From: a virus
IMG/VR virus record: IMGVR_UViG_3300032331_000981
Location: 1-22,827 of that record
Strand: one strand, 5' to 3'
Length of the DNA stretch: 22,827 nt
Position 1 is the stretch's first letter. Each line of letters begins with the position of its first letter. Shown here in pieces: positions 6,520-14,314 of the stretch. A program made the position numbers and the translations under genes. The notes under the pieces are model-generated. The model saw only the letters and a program-made list of their open reading frames with translations, ran no database searches and had not been told where the DNA came from.

Positions 6520-7883
6520 TGCAGGCCACCATTAGCAGTTGCGTCTACTTCTTCTTGTACATCAAAATCATCTCCTAGTACTTCACCATCTGATAATTGC
6601 ATCAGTAGCGTTTCCTTGGTGATTGTGCCTGCGGTGTAAAGTTGCAGCAGTGCATTAACGTCTGCCGGTTCCAACCTAGCGCCGATGAAATCACGATTTA
6701 CCGTACAGCTACCTGCTGCCTCTTGCTGGCCCATGAATTGCGCATGAAACTTGAGGCTATTGTCGATCATGTCTTGTACGTTTTGCGCAATCACCATCAT
6801 CGTGCTATCACCTTGACTGCGGTCGATCATCTTAGATGCTGCGGTTTCAGCCGATAGTTTCTGTCCCAATACAGCAGACAGACCTAGCTCATTGATTTGC
6901 GCTGCAATTTGATCTAACCGCTTGAATTGAAAATCAAAACTGCGGCCTTGCGGTTCAACGTATTCTGCCCTGCCATCAGCAGGAAATGCTAATGCTTCAC
7001 CGGGCCCTGCTGATACTTCTTCAGCACTTGTAGGAAAGCCAAAAAATGCTAGCATCGGCACGGCTGAAATATGGAGCTGGTTATCAAGATCTGATTGTAC
7101 CTGATAACTCTTTAGGTTTAGCTCTGCAATATCTTCCAGCGGTGGCCTTGATTCCATAAAGCCAACGCGGTTGCTGTATGCCACGCTGAATGGGATTTCT
7201 GACAGACTTGTAGTGCCTTCATCAACTACTTTGTATTCGCCATTATCTTGGCGTTGGTGGATCTGATACTGCCCAGGCGTTAACACACGCACCTGATCGA
7301 TTTGCTTCTCGCCGTACTTGCTATCTGGGTCTGCCTCTAGTACGGTTTCTTGCAGCCGTAGTTGGATTAATCGCTGAGCGCCATCTTGCTGCTCGGTGCG
7401 ATAACCGAGGATTTGCCGTGGTGTATAAGTACACCAATAAGGACGACCACCATTTGATGGTGCATCAACAAGGCAACCAATATGGCCATAACGTACCAGC
7501 TTGCGAGCGGTTTCGTATGTCCATACATTAAGGTCATTGCCTTGCATATCAACGTCGAACAACTGCTCGCGTATTGCATCTGATACATCTTGCAGCTTGA
7601 CGGGCTTGCGCGTCAACATACCAGCGAGCATACGCTCTAGGCGCTGGTAATAAGGTGGCACAACACTACGCGCTAGGCGGTTATCGTAGCTTTCGTCAAG
7701 TTCGCGTGGCTCCTGCGGTAGGTAGCGGCGATGCTTGCGCCGCATACCATAAGTTCCTTGCAGAAGATCCTCAATAAGGATCCAATGCGGCTCCTGCGCA
7801 TACCATGCGGAATTAGGATCCCCAACCTGCGCGATGCGCCGTTCGGTGACTTTGCGATCGTAGGCGGCTGGGGTGCTATACAT
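6516..7883 (-). CDS. Portal protein (DUF4055 type)
   Basis: A 455-aa protein with the architecture of DUF4055 portal proteins. The N-terminus includes the LLQGTYGMRRKHRRYLPQEP segment (about 41-60), followed by NRLARSVVPPYYQRLERMLAG (68-88) and the GMLTRKPVKL clip-side segment. The core has YGHIGCLVDAP, and the crown/stem region includes KMIDRSQGDSTMM and helices toward the C-terminus. It forms the dodecameric ring at the capsid vertex, binds terminase and is the channel for DNA. It lies between the terminase and head morphogenesis genes. Length is normal for the family, and the acidic C-terminus (GEVLGDDFDVQEEVD) is usual. Confidence 0.88.
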   Translation of the reverse strand: MYSTPAAYDRKVTERRIAQVGDPNSAWYAQEPHWILIEDLLQGTYGMRRKHRRYLPQEPRELDESYDNRLARSVVPPYYQRLERMLAGMLTRKPVKLQDVSDAIREQLFDVDMQGNDLNVWTYETARKLVRYGHIGCLVDAPSNGGRPYWCTYTPRQILGYRTEQQDGAQRLIQLRLQETVLEADPDSKYGEKQIDQVRVLTPGQYQIHQRQDNGEYKVVDEGTTSLSEIPFSVAYSNRVGFMESRPPLEDIAELNLKSYQVQSDLDNQLHISAVPMLAFFGFPTSAEEVSAGPGEALAFPADGRAEYVEPQGRSFDFQFKRLDQIAAQINELGLSAVLGQKLSAETAASKMIDRSQGDSTMMVIAQNVQDMIDNSLKFHAQFMGQQEAAGSCTVNRDFIGARLEPADVNALLQLYTAGTITKETLLMQLSDGEVLGDDFDVQEEVDATANGGLQ

Positions 7884-7913
7884 CAGCGGTTAATCAGTGT
7901 ATTTACTTTAGGG

Positions 7914-8084
7914 TCATTCTGCATCCTCTTCCTCCTCTTCGTCAGCCAGCATATCAAAGGCCAGGCGCTGCTTTACCAGCTCCAGGGCACCAAGAACCTC
8001 GATGGCGGTAACATCTTCAAGGCTGTCAACCAGATTATCGAGAGCGGTCAGGAAGTCTTCCATGGGTTTGGATGTAGACGGCAT
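7914..8084 (-). CDS. Small acidic protein between TerL and portal (56 aa)
   Basis: A 56-aa frame whose ATG overlaps the TerL stop as TGATG. Sequence MPSTSKPMEDFLTALDNLVD is followed by a helix (VLGALELVKQRLAFDMLADE) and a tail of acidic residues (EEEEEDAE). It fills the whole gap between TerL and portal, leaving 30 nt before the portal ATG. I do not recognise a family. The helix plus acidic tail could be a portal or terminase partner. The tight overlap, helical pattern and lack of a competing frame support it as a real gene. Confidence 0.65.
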   Translation of the reverse strand: MPSTSKPMEDFLTALDNLVDSLEDVTAIEVLGALELVKQRLAFDMLADEEEEEDAE

Positions 8085-9433
8085 CAGTATACCCTAACGC
8101 CAGTGCCCCGTCCAGCCCCAGCGTGCAATGGGTTAAACTCACGCCATACGAGGTAGCCGATGGCATCATTCATGTGGTCATAACCGCCATCCTTATCGGG
8201 TTCGCCTTTTTCGCTGTAGCTTTGAAGCTCCAGGCATTCGATTAATTTACGGCAACTGTGGTCAATGTGCAGGCGGATCTCACCTTTGCCATTTTCCATT
8301 AATGCTTGCATTGCTGCCACGCGATCACGCACGGGCGGGTTAGCGCGTGGTGATTGGTTTGACATGCCGTAGGATTCAAGGATTGCAATATCCGTCTGGC
8401 TTGCATTGGTACTACGATTACCGCCACTTGCGTCTGGGTAGACGTAAAGGCGATGATCTGGGTAGCGTGCTTTGATCGTTTGAGCTAAGGCATCAGTATC
8501 ATGCGCACCGCTGATCTCATCAAATACATATAATGTCTTGCCATTGCGGTATGCGATCACGGCAGACATATTGCCCACGTTAAAGTCAACACCAATACGC
8601 AGCGGTTCACGATATGATGGCGCCTCGATTGCGGTTACATGCTTTGCGCGATCAAAGCGGTCATAGACCTGGCCTGTGGTGAGATTGACAAATTCACCAT
8701 CAAGATAGGCTTTAAGTAGTTGCGGGTCATAGTTTGCTTCAAGGCGTTCGATGAAGTCTGCCGGCAGGTATGGATTATCTTGCGTACGCATCCTGATAAG
8801 CCGCCGATCATTGCGGCCTTTGCCATCTTCACTGGCAAATGTTTGCCACATCCACCTAAAGCCCTCTGGTGTTGATGCAGCAGCAAATTGGCGTATGTTA
8901 CCGGCACGTAAACGACCAAGGATCTTTGGAAATGCTTTGTTCGCTATTGCAGGTGCTACGGTATCGATTTCATCGGCCAAAATCCACGCAGCATTGATAC
9001 CGATAATGCGCTGCCAATTCTCAAAGCTGCGGCATAGGATCTTAGTATCACCGCCAGGCAGATGCAGCATGTATTCAGGTAATGGTGATGCTCGAAACGT
9101 ATATGGTATGTCATACGCTTCTAGGAAGTCGTCAAAGTCGCTTTGCCAAATATCACGAATCAATGGGCCTGTAGGCTCCATTACGACGCCAATAAACCCC
9201 TGATTAGCAATAGCAAGATGGACGGCTTTAGCGCATAAGGCGCGTGTTTTACCTGCGCCATAACCAGCACTAACGCCAAGTATGCTTGATGTTTGGTCAT
9301 CAACGAAAGCAAGCTGGCCAGGATGCAAATCCTCGCGGATACGTGCCAACAGGCTACTTACGTCGATGCTTTCATCACTGTAGCCAAACTGCTGTAATAC
9401 ATTGCCTGCCCTTGCAGTAGCAAGAATACTCAC
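8084..9433 (-). CDS. terL: Terminase large subunit (ATPase-nuclease)
   Basis: About 449 aa. Numbered from the GTG start: Walker A SAGYGAGKT at 55-63, Walker B AAWILADEID at 148-157, motif III ASTPEGF at 186-192, and the RNase H-like nuclease beginning with RIGVDFNVGN (279-288, catalytic Asp). The late HMNDAIGYLVW holds the last acidic residue. It packages DNA into the head by ATP hydrolysis and cuts the concatemer. I chose GTG at 9433 because it overlaps the TerS stop as GTGA, the habit of this operon; a TTG two codons upstream is less likely. It overlaps the next small gene as TGATG. Length is normal. Confidence 0.93.
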   Translation of the reverse strand: MSILATARAGNVLQQFGYSDESIDVSSLLARIREDLHPGQLAFVDDQTSSILGVSAGYGAGKTRALCAKAVHLAIANQGFIGVVMEPTGPLIRDIWQSDFDDFLEAYDIPYTFRASPLPEYMLHLPGGDTKILCRSFENWQRIIGINAAWILADEIDTVAPAIANKAFPKILGRLRAGNIRQFAAASTPEGFRWMWQTFASEDGKGRNDRRLIRMRTQDNPYLPADFIERLEANYDPQLLKAYLDGEFVNLTTGQVYDRFDRAKHVTAIEAPSYREPLRIGVDFNVGNMSAVIAYRNGKTLYVFDEISGAHDTDALAQTIKARYPDHRLYVYPDASGGNRSTNASQTDIAILESYGMSNQSPRANPPVRDRVAAMQALMENGKGEIRLHIDHSCRKLIECLELQSYSEKGEPDKDGGYDHMNDAIGYLVWREFNPLHAGAGRGTGVRVY

Positions 9434-9753
9434 GAACAAATCTGCGCTAGCTTTGCAGCAGTATTGATCGCGCCTAAGGCAATGTGCAACTGACCAGCAG
9501 CTCTAGCTTCTTGCTGTAGCGTTGCACATTGACTAAGTAAATCAGCCACCATTTGTGGACGTTCTAAGTCCCAATCTGCTTTGAGCATTTCACGCGCAAC
9601 AACTAAGTATTGATCGCAACTACGCGCACTAACCCCCCAGTGTTCCGAAGCATATTGAATGCAGTCTGATCTACGGCCACCATTAGCGATGATCCGCGCA
9701 AGCTGATTTGCGCGTTCAATCGTTTCCTGTTTGGTGCCTCGGGGTGCTGCCAT
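9430..9753 (-). CDS. terS: Terminase small subunit-like protein
   Basis: A 107-aa helical protein directly before TerL with overlapping stop/start. Residues 1-60 look like a helix-turn-helix DNA-binding unit (RANQLARIIANGGRRSDCIQ, then WGVSARSCDQYLVVARE), followed by a longer helical segment for ring assembly. Small terminase subunits recognise the packaging site on the genome and regulate TerL. Sequence alone is weak for family assignment; position and HTH pattern make the call. The ATG comes only about 15 nt after the U-run of the terminator hairpin, so its transcript must come from read-through or a promoter inside the terminator or the cyAbrB gene. Confidence 0.78.
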   Translation of the reverse strand: MAAPRGTKQETIERANQLARIIANGGRRSDCIQYASEHWGVSARSCDQYLVVAREMLKADWDLERPQMVADLLSQCATLQQEARAAGQLHIALGAINTAAKLAQICS

Positions 9754-9767
9754 AAATAGATGCTAGC

Positions 9768-9793
9768 AAAAGCCCCCAGCCGAAGCTAGGGGC
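9768..9793 (-). terminator. Rho-independent terminator (UUCG tetraloop) between cyAbrB and terS
   Basis: On the minus strand a 9-bp stem (9785-9793 with 9772-9780, one U-G wobble, mostly G-C) closes a UUCG tetraloop and is followed by UUUU (9771-9768). On the plus strand one pair becomes a mismatch and no T-run follows, so it acts leftward. It would end the transcript from primase through clamp and cyAbrB before the virion genes. Confidence 0.8.
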
Positions 9794-9801
9794 CGATGGT
9801 A

Positions 9802-10158
9802 TCAGAGTTTACTGATTGCCACGATGCCTTCCTCGACATCGACTTCAACGGCGAACTTATCGCCAGGCGCAAGGCCAAGTTGACTGGTGTAACCACCGGA
9901 CAGGATGGCATTACCGTTTTTCTGGATGGTGCCTTCGTAGGAAAGGGCACGGCCAGATTTCGGTGCTTTGACGACTTTAAGGCCATAGGCCTCAAGAAGG
10001 TTGGAGCGCAGTGCGGCGATTTTGGGTTTACCTTCTGCGGTGACGTACCCAGTGGCTGTCGCCAGTTCGGGTTCAGATATTTCGCCAAGGATTTTGACTT
10101 GTGCGAGCAGTTCGGAGCCTGTGAGTGCCATGTATGTGGTTGTGACCGTTGGAATCAT
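9802..10158 (-). CDS. Phage-encoded cyAbrB-like transcription regulator
   Basis: A 118-aa protein matching the cyanobacterial AbrB family (PF14250 type). The N-terminal part has LTGSELLAQVK (12-22) and ELATATGYV (31-39), like the host 'LTGKELL.KVKEL...' and '..CGY'. The C-terminal part has ALSYEGTIQKNGNAILSGGY (71-90) and LGLAPGDKFAVEV (94-106), like 'SY...VQ.NGNLLIG.AYT...GLKPGDEFEI'. Host cyAbrB proteins bind DNA and regulate carbon, nitrogen and stress genes. The ATG at 10158 overlaps the clamp stop (ATGA). ATG at 10131, just before LTG, is the alternative. It is the last gene before the terminator. Effects on phage or host promoters are inference. Confidence 0.85.
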   Translation of the reverse strand: MIPTVTTTYMALTGSELLAQVKILGEISEPELATATGYVTAEGKPKIAALRSNLLEAYGLKVVKAPKSGRALSYEGTIQKNGNAILSGGYTSQLGLAPGDKFAVEVDVEEGIVAISKL

Positions 10159-11216
10159 ACACGAACCTGCACGGGCATGACAAGGTAAAGCTGACCGTCA
10201 ATACCTACTGGCGACATGATGACAGGTGTGGTTGACGTGTTGGCTTGCATTTGAACTTTGGCACCATGTAAGTGTTTGAGACCATCGACTAGGTAACGGA
10301 CATTGAAGGCGGCATCAGGAAATGAACCGGAACAGGTAAGTTTTTCAGCGCCGCTGCTGGCTTCGGAATCTGCGACGATCGATAGGGTTTTGTTTTTGAC
10401 GGAAAGCCTTACCACATCGGAGTTGATGATGGCAATACGCTCTAGGGCTGCGATTAGGGCGATGCGATCAGCGGTGATGGTGTGCTTGAAGGTGTCAGGC
10501 ACCAGCTTTGATACGGCTGGATAGGCGCCTGCGAGGGTGCGTGAGGTAATGGTGACGCCATCGGCAATGATGATCGCTTGGCTGTTGGATGCAGCAAGCG
10601 TGACCGTAGGAGCATCGAGACGCTGGATAGCGGAGATGCTACGTGTCGGCAGGATGATGTCGATGGCACCATCGGCTGGCTGCGTGCGGGTGACCATGCG
10701 ATGACCATCGGTTGCCTCGATGCGCATGGTGCCGGCTTCTATGGCGACGTGCAGGCCGCAGATGACGCCTTTGGACTCATCGGTGGCAGCAGCAGCCAAA
10801 GCGCTACGCATGGGGTCCACAAGGGCCACGGAGACAGCTCCAGCGGTATCGACGACCGGAAGGGCGGGGAAGTCGTCTGCATCGTGTCCAGCGAGCTGAT
10901 AGGAGCCTGTAGCGCTCGACAATCTGACGGCAGTGCCATCAGCGGTCAGGAGCAAGGCAGCATCGTTGTCTAGGCGTCCGACGATCTCTGATAGGACGCG
11001 GTATGGGACGGCGATGGATCCTGCGGTTTCAACTGAAGCGAGGATCGTGGTTGAGATGCCGAGTTCAAGGTCGAAGGCTGAAACGCGCAGGTGGCCATCG
11101 GCCATGGCATCGATCAGGACATTGGAGAGGATTGGATGGGTCTTGCCGTTGGAGACAGCGCGACCGACGACCTTAAGCGCGTGGTTGAGGTCGGACTGAG
11201 CGGTGATGAATTTCAT
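10155..11216 (-). CDS. dnaN: DNA polymerase III beta subunit (sliding clamp)
   Basis: A 353-aa full-length clamp homologue. The start MKFITAQSDLNHALKVVGRA, then HPILSNVLIDA, FDLELGIST, and DDFPALP (115-121) mark domain 1. DESKGVICGLHVAIE and ATDGHRMVTRT mark domain 2, and the typical end LYLVMPVQVRV closes domain 3. This matches bacterial DnaN end to end and resembles cyanobacterial versions most. DnaN dimers encircle DNA and tether polymerase III and repair enzymes. No phage polymerase is seen in the window, so it may recruit host polymerase or displace the host clamp. It overlaps both neighbours by 4 nt. Confidence 0.93.
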   Translation of the reverse strand: MKFITAQSDLNHALKVVGRAVSNGKTHPILSNVLIDAMADGHLRVSAFDLELGISTTILASVETAGSIAVPYRVLSEIVGRLDNDAALLLTADGTAVRLSSATGSYQLAGHDADDFPALPVVDTAGAVSVALVDPMRSALAAAATDESKGVICGLHVAIEAGTMRIEATDGHRMVTRTQPADGAIDIILPTRSISAIQRLDAPTVTLAASNSQAIIIADGVTITSRTLAGAYPAVSKLVPDTFKHTITADRIALIAALERIAIINSDVVRLSVKNKTLSIVADSEASSGAEKLTCSGSFPDAAFNVRYLVDGLKHLHGAKVQMQANTSTTPVIMSPVGIDGQLYLVMPVQVRV

Positions 11217-11422
11217 GATGCGGCTTCGGTTAGGGCGGTGATAATGGCGCTGTAATCGGCGTCGAAACTGGCGACCAGTTCGGCGGGGATGGGGATGCCT
11301 TCGTCTTGTGCGTTATCGCGGATTGCGTTAGCGGTTGCCAGCGCCAAGGTCATGGCATCATGAAGACGATTGATGACGGGCGACTGCTTGGCTGTGATGC
11401 GAATCAAGTCTGGTGATGACAT
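11213..11422 (-). CDS. Hypothetical small helical protein upstream of the clamp
   Basis: A 69-aa frame ending in the overlap TGA/ATG with the clamp gene. Sequence features are ITAKQSPVINRLHDAMTLAL and IPAELVASFDADYSAIITAL; it is predicted all-helical. No family is recognised. The start is uncertain. ATG at 11422 gives a 65-nt overlap with the RHH gene in another frame; ATG at 11353 leaves 4 nt between genes and a 46-aa product. It is co-transcribed with the clamp and could be a partner, but nothing in the sequence shows it. Confidence 0.55.
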   Translation of the reverse strand: MSSPDLIRITAKQSPVINRLHDAMTLALATANAIRDNAQDEGIPIPAELVASFDADYSAIITALTEAAS

Positions 11423-11702
11423 ACGCGGTTAATAACTCAACATACTGCCTCGGGATGACACCACCCATAAAGGCAGCGGCATCAGAGACCAACGCATGGT
11501 ATGCGGTTGGCGTCAACCCATAAAGCCCCTGTTCATAATCCGCAACAATTGCCCGCTGCCGGATCAATGCCGAGCGGTTGGTACCTGCCGCTGCCGCCTG
11601 CCGGTCGATCATGTCCAGATCCTGTCTCTCCAGTCTCACTTTGATCTCAATCAATTTGGATGCGTGCCAGTGATACCAGTGTATCTCATCGAGTCCCAAC
11701 AT
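11358..11702 (-). CDS. Ribbon-helix-helix protein (CopG/Arc type) with C-terminal helical domain
   Basis: From the ATG at 11702 the product is 114 aa. Residues 18-52 (LIEIKVRLERQDLDMIDRQA, then AGTNRSALIRQRAI) show a beta strand followed by two helices with the 'T.RSALIR' turn of RHH DNA-binding proteins. A helical C-terminal domain follows (LTPTAYHALVSDAAAFMGG and YVELLTAYVITRL). The open frame extends upstream to 11777, but that part contains two copies of the TTTGCCTTCG repeat and reads unlike a protein, so I prefer 11702. RHH proteins act as dimers on short repeated operators. The two repeats just upstream make it a candidate for an autoregulator or an iteron-binding replication factor. 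Confidence 0.65.
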   Translation of the reverse strand: MLGLDEIHWYHWHASKLIEIKVRLERQDLDMIDRQAAAAGTNRSALIRQRAIVADYEQGLYGLTPTAYHALVSDAAAFMGGVIPRQYVELLTAYVITRLDSHHSQAVARHQSSS

Positions 11703-11718
11703 GCAAATACATCTACCC

Positions 11719-11950
11719 CGAAGGCAAATTGCAGCCCAGATCCCTTGGTATGACTCAAACGAAGGCAAAACACCCAAATGCCCTACTCTTCCTTATATGC
11801 ATTATGTATCACCCTGTTACCGTTTCTCTTTTCTTACTTGACTTGACTTGAGAGAAAAAAGAAAAAATGAGTAATAGCAAGGGGTTTGGGATGTTTTTTG
11901 CCTTCGATTTGGCTGCATTTGCCTTCGATTTGCCTTCGATTTGCCTTCGG
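11719..11950. repeat. Cluster of six TTTGCCTTCG repeats in the longest non-coding stretch (possible origin or operator)
   Basis: The perfect 10-mer TTTGCCTTCG occurs on the plus strand at 11897, 11918, 11929 and 11940 (spacing 21, 11, 11). It occurs inverted at 11719-11728 and 11760-11769 (41 apart). The last plus copy ends one base before the primase stop. Spacing of 11 puts sites on one face of the helix. Between the two groups lies an A/T-rich stretch with a thrice-repeated cttga and a purine run (about 11828-11870). This lies between primase-helicase and RHH genes and resembles an iteron-type origin or a multi-site operator. Confidence 0.75.
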
Positions 11951-14314
11951 TCAGGCCATGGACAGCCCCGTGAGCCGCTTTACGCGCAGGATCGGGTCCA
12001 TCTGAACGGTGAGCTCAGGCCATAGGGATTGGAGCCTGCCGACCAGCAACCGAGCCGCCTTGACCGGTGGATCATTGACTGGCGACAGCACCCAACGACC
12101 ATCCACTAGATAGCCTTCGGCCTCGTACCAGCCCTGGAGTCGCTCCCATACGGCCTTGAGCGGCACGCTGTGACCATCACCAGCCCATTGCAGCTCAGCG
12201 GCATCGCAGAACTCCCATAAGTGGCAACTGGAGCGGCGTACGGCATCCATGGCGGCATGGCCAGTGCTGTAGTCGATGCCGTAACCAACAGCAAGCTGCA
12301 TACCCTCAAGGAGCCAATTCAAAAAGGCAGGGCATATGTAACGACGGATGAAATCAGGGTCATCTTTTAAGCGTGGGTCAGCTTGGAGATGGGTTGGTTT
12401 TGTAGGTTTTGGCAGGAAAGTTTTACGGAACTTAAATACATGAAAACGGGTCTCGATTGCTACCTGTTCGCCCGACAGCGAAGGGTCTTTGTTGAGGTTA
12501 AAAACAAACAATGAAGACGGGATAAATTGCGACTCCTGCACACCTTTAAGTTCGTAAGATAACTCTTCTCCTGATATAGCGGCCTTCAGTGATTGCAAGT
12601 TGTCGATATGGACAAACTGTGAGTTTTCGCTTGACCAGTTAACAGATGCGCCGCGTAAAGGTGCAATGGGAAACTTACGACCTTGATCGTATTGGCGGAA
12701 GTCAGCAAGTGAACAGGACGTAAAATTACGGGCGCCAAGTGTATCGCGCAATGCAGTACGGATGGTGTCCTTACCGTTGCTGCCTTCACCGATCATCAGA
12801 ACGGCACGGGGTCTACCGCGTGTGGCGCGGTAATGTGCTAAGTCAAGGCCACTACCAAGGATGCGTTGGATCGTGTCTAGGTCGGTGCTGTCTACAGCCT
12901 CCAGCAGCCGCCACATATGCTCGGGATTTGCTTCAGGGTCATAGTCATACTCTGTGATATAGGTAAAAAACAGGTCGGGCGAGTGCGGCTCGAATCTGGT
13001 ATGGATGTCCCTACCGCTCCATACCCATGAGACGATGCCATTGCGGCAGTTGATGGCATTGCGAGGGTTGACGTCAACAGGCGATAGGTTGCGGCGTATC
13101 CAGGAGAGGGCTTCATCGACGTATCTAGGCCGGCGCCATGGATGGGAGCGGTTGCCGTGCTGGTCCTCAACGAATAGCTGCGACAGGAAGGCGGCCACCA
13201 ATGGCGCGAGTTCTTGGTCGGTACGTGCTTTGTAATGAGTGCCGCACCAATGATGGAGCACGCCTTCAACTTCAATCCAGCGATCGGCTGGGTAATTGAA
13301 CAGGTGCCGCAGGGTCAGATCCAACCATTCGGTATCGGTCTTGCTGACCAGCCGGCAGTTGAGGGCTTCCACCTCCACGGATCCAGCAGCAGAGGCAACG
13401 GCAGCAGGCCGCGGCGCTAATTGCGGTGGCCGCCAGCCGTGATGCTTCGCCCAGTACCAGAAAGTACCTTCGGTGATTTGGTCACCGCCTGAGCGTGCTA
13501 CCTGCGGCGCCTCGGCAAACAGCGGGCTATGCCGCTGCATCATTGCTACGGCCTGATCTGGGTCACCGACGACCTTGATTAGGCTCCACAGCAGATTGCG
13601 GTAAAACGGATACTGCTTTTGGTTTGGGATGGCGGCTGGTATGGCATCAAGCGCATCACGGATGTCGTCGATCGTGCGCGGCGCGTGTTCGGTGTGGCGT
13701 GCTGCCTGCTGCTGATGGTGGTAATGCTCTTCGTCAGGTAGGCAGGCTTCGAGGTCTGCCACTGAGTAGCGGATACCTGATGCGGTGACAACTGAGCACA
13801 AGGCGCCGAGCTCACCAGCGCCATTGGCGTGGTAGGTACCTGGCAGCCGCATGACGCGGGATGGATTCTTGATGGTGCGATCGGAATCGCAGAAATCAAT
13901 CAACCGCTGCTGGACGATCGCCCAATGGGATGGTGTGATCAGATCGGTCAGGAGCCAGTAGGTATGTATCGACTTGCCGCCGGTATCAACTTGGATCGAA
14001 GGCTCGGGCAACCCGAGATCCCGCCATGCGGTTAGCTGCCATTCACGCGGGCGATCATCCCATTCGACGAAGAAGGCACGGCAGGCGATGATGGTGGCAT
14101 CAGTGTCGCCGCCGTCATTGATGACGACATAAACGCCGCGGCCATCAGCCTGCCATTGCTCGATCGCTGACCGTGACGGGCCACCCTTACGGCCTGCATC
14201 ACCTGCTTTCTTGGGGTTTTTAGCGTGATAGAAGGCGCGTAGCCTGATGGTGCCGGGGGGTTTGCCTAGTAGGGACAGGAACCGCTGCGCCTCTGTGAAG
14301 TCAACGCTTTGCAT
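11951..14314 (-). CDS. RepB/D5-type primase-helicase
   Basis: A 787-aa protein if read from ATG at 14314; an in-frame GTG at 14344 would add 10 residues. The N-terminal primase part has FFVEWDD (81-87, acidic metal site), SIHTYW (115-120) and SRVMRLPGT (152-160), typical of the RepB-like/archaeo-eukaryotic primase group. The C-terminal SF3/D5 helicase has Walker A GEGSNGKDT (509-517), an acidic second motif ASVNWSSE (556-563), SSLFVFNLN (600-608) and an arginine region ETRFHVFKF (621-629). It would make primers and unwind phage DNA. Its 5' end overlaps a small RHH gene; the repeat cluster begins at its stop codon. Confidence 0.88.
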   Translation of the reverse strand: MQSVDFTEAQRFLSLLGKPPGTIRLRAFYHAKNPKKAGDAGRKGGPSRSAIEQWQADGRGVYVVINDGGDTDATIIACRAFFVEWDDRPREWQLTAWRDLGLPEPSIQVDTGGKSIHTYWLLTDLITPSHWAIVQQRLIDFCDSDRTIKNPSRVMRLPGTYHANGAGELGALCSVVTASGIRYSVADLEACLPDEEHYHHQQQAARHTEHAPRTIDDIRDALDAIPAAIPNQKQYPFYRNLLWSLIKVVGDPDQAVAMMQRHSPLFAEAPQVARSGGDQITEGTFWYWAKHHGWRPPQLAPRPAAVASAAGSVEVEALNCRLVSKTDTEWLDLTLRHLFNYPADRWIEVEGVLHHWCGTHYKARTDQELAPLVAAFLSQLFVEDQHGNRSHPWRRPRYVDEALSWIRRNLSPVDVNPRNAINCRNGIVSWVWSGRDIHTRFEPHSPDLFFTYITEYDYDPEANPEHMWRLLEAVDSTDLDTIQRILGSGLDLAHYRATRGRPRAVLMIGEGSNGKDTIRTALRDTLGARNFTSCSLADFRQYDQGRKFPIAPLRGASVNWSSENSQFVHIDNLQSLKAAISGEELSYELKGVQESQFIPSSLFVFNLNKDPSLSGEQVAIETRFHVFKFRKTFLPKPTKPTHLQADPRLKDDPDFIRRYICPAFLNWLLEGMQLAVGYGIDYSTGHAAMDAVRRSSCHLWEFCDAAELQWAGDGHSVPLKAVWERLQGWYEAEGYLVDGRWVLSPVNDPPVKAARLLVGRLQSLWPELTVQMDPILRVKRLTGLSMA

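Noticed and set aside
8751-9203. A 150-codon plus-strand open frame inside terL
   Set aside because: It is antisense to terminase ATPase motifs, with no start signals.
9796-10188. A 130-codon plus-strand open frame opposite the cyAbrB gene
   Set aside because: It lies fully antisense to a recognisable protein and shows no family features or ribosome site; it is a shadow frame.
11897-11950. CRISPR-like array from TTTGCCTTCG repeats
   Set aside because: Units are 10-11 nt with adjacent spacing and no spacers or cas genes; iteron or operator is a better reading.
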